From: Enoplosus armatus
Taxonomy: Eukaryota; Chordata; Actinopteri; Centrarchiformes; Enoplosidae
Direction: 5' to 3'
DNA: 64,000 nucleotides
Assembly: GCF_043641665.1 (NCBI RefSeq)
Contig: NC_092183.1
Location: 27,171,722-27,235,721 of the forward strand
Each line of letters starts with the position of its first letter. Position 1 is the stretch's first letter. Below the pieces are notes generated by a model. The model ran no database searches, was not told the DNA's origin, and saw nothing but the letters and a program-made list of their open reading frames with translations. Below are positions 62,840 to 64,000 of this stretch, in pieces. A program made the translations under genes and the position numbers.

Positions 62840-62965
62840 GGGCTGTCGCTTTGTATTCGAAACTCAAACATTCATTCGAATGTGGGGGGAAAACGTTTTT
62901 AACTGTAATGACCTGTTTGAATTCGACAATTATGTGTTAGAATTTGTTCGATTCTCTACTGCTTT
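62840..62965. repeat. possible hAT-type MITE scrap
   Basis: attagggctgtcgctttg followed by tattcgaaac and attcattcgaatg resembles the start of small hAT-derived repeats (agggctgtcg). No matching far end is visible. Confidence 0.35.
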
Positions 62966-63039
62966 GTAGTGTAACGCATAATGCTTAATATTTTACTTGA
63001 GCGAATGGACTTTTCCATCATTCCATCAATTGCCGTCGA

Positions 63040-63175
63040 TTCATAAGATAAGATCAGATAGACTTTATTTATCCCACAGCGGGGAAATTTACAAGTCACA
63101 GCAGCAAAGACAGAAAGGTGCAGAAACACATAGCAGACAAGCACTGTGTCAATAAAAACCAGAAGTATTTAAAAA
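63040..63175 (-). repeat. Rex1-like LINE 3' tail-like fragment
   Basis: agatagactttatttatccc followed by cggggaaattt reads in reverse like the gatcaataaagt ends of Rex1-like LINEs, with a diverged tail. Confidence 0.45.
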
Positions 63176-64000
63176 AAAAAACCCATAATAATAAATAAAT
63201 AAATACAGATATAAAAAAAATCATCATTTAATGGATTTTATAGCGCTAATAAATTGAAAGGGCTATATATAACCTATTACACAGTAAAGCTTCACAGTGA
63301 TGTGTTTACTTTTTTCAGGTAGCAAATAGTGTTAGTGATTAATCCAATTCAATTTCTAAAGAGTACGGTCGAGACCTGCTCTGCTTGTATTCAGTTACTT
63401 CAACAAACATGCAGTTGCAAGTTTATTAGGAACACCAAGAGTCTAATACAACAGTCCTGCAATAAATCCTCCCTTCATGGTGTTGACTCCACTTCATGAT
63501 CTTGGAGGATGTACATTGTGGTGCTGTTGAACTGTATGGATGTTTATTTACTATAGATTATTATTATTATTTATTAATATAAATGGGGTGATACTTGTTA
63601 GCTTTGTGCAGAAGCTGGAGGTGGTGGCAGCTAGCCTCCGCTAACAGATGAGGAATATGCCTTCCGCTAACTCCAAAGTTGTCTTACTCACATGTCTTCT
63701 GAGCTGAATAGCAAGCCACTGTGCAAAAAGTGGTACTTTATTATACTTTCCATGCCTGCATAGCTGTGAGCGTGCGTGCCACCAGCTACACTTTATACAG
63801 GACCGTGTCTACCATGTCTGCCTGCGTTAGCATCTGTTTTGGCTTATGTCTGACCCATCAGCCAACACCCGTAATAGTTTAGGATATGTCTGTACACTCT
63901 TACCTGGAGACATACATGAACTCTGTCAGTGTAACCGCACTTCTTCGTCTATCGTCTGGTGTCTAGGGAGTTCAGGCAGCCACCGCCATTCACGTAGCCT
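63176..64000. other. non-coding, nothing firm
   Basis: AT-rich with short taa runs (63188-63205 and about 63560). No gene or named repeat is recognised up to the end. Confidence 0.4.

Overview
The window looks like intergenic or deep intronic DNA of a teleost fish, probably a percomorph. It is AT-rich and full of microsatellites. It carries remnants of piggyBac, Tc1/mariner, hAT, L2-like and Rex1-like LINE and Ty3/gypsy elements, plus several short repeats that resemble ones common in teleosts. I found no complete host protein-coding gene, no tRNA or rRNA gene and no CRISPR array. Every coding stretch I can name belongs to a mobile element and nearly all are broken.

Positions 339-9063 are the densest part. 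A scrap of Rex1-like LINE and an AT/GT microsatellite precede a decayed Ty3/gypsy element with long terminal repeats (LTRs). Its parts are a 5' LTR (550-908), a tRNA-Pro-type primer site, a gag with a SCAN-like segment and a zinc knuckle, a protease, an RNase H remnant, a polypurine tract and a 3' LTR. The 3' LTR is split by a second insertion (3673-7568), a solo LTR of another family flanked by the 4-bp duplication tagg. That solo LTR is itself split by a nearly full-length piggyBac transposon (3843-6621). A degenerate minisatellite and an internally deleted Tc1-like element follow.

Positions 9064-29215 are mostly unique or weakly repetitive. They hold an L2-like LINE 3' end, a long CT microsatellite, MITE-like repeats, a ruined Tc1 transposase (about 17.9-18.4 kb), a minus-strand L2-like LINE with endonuclease and reverse transcriptase traces (18.5-20.1 kb) and a Rex1-like LINE scrap. 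Positions 29226-33196 hold a second TE cluster: a hAT-like end, a hairpin, a Tc1 element with perfect 35-bp ends, a BED-finger hAT transposase remnant and a 218-bp inverted-repeat element.

Positions 33200-64000 are mostly non-coding sequence with dispersed repeats, a hAT 5' end, L2 and Rex1 remnants, and a minus-strand reading frame at 55.0-56.0 kb with only three stops in about 300 codons that I cannot identify. Some unique blocks look like candidate conserved non-coding elements, but only comparison with other species could show that. Nothing here supports a new multi-gene system. The most informative structures are the three-layer nested insertion and the unexplained broken frame.
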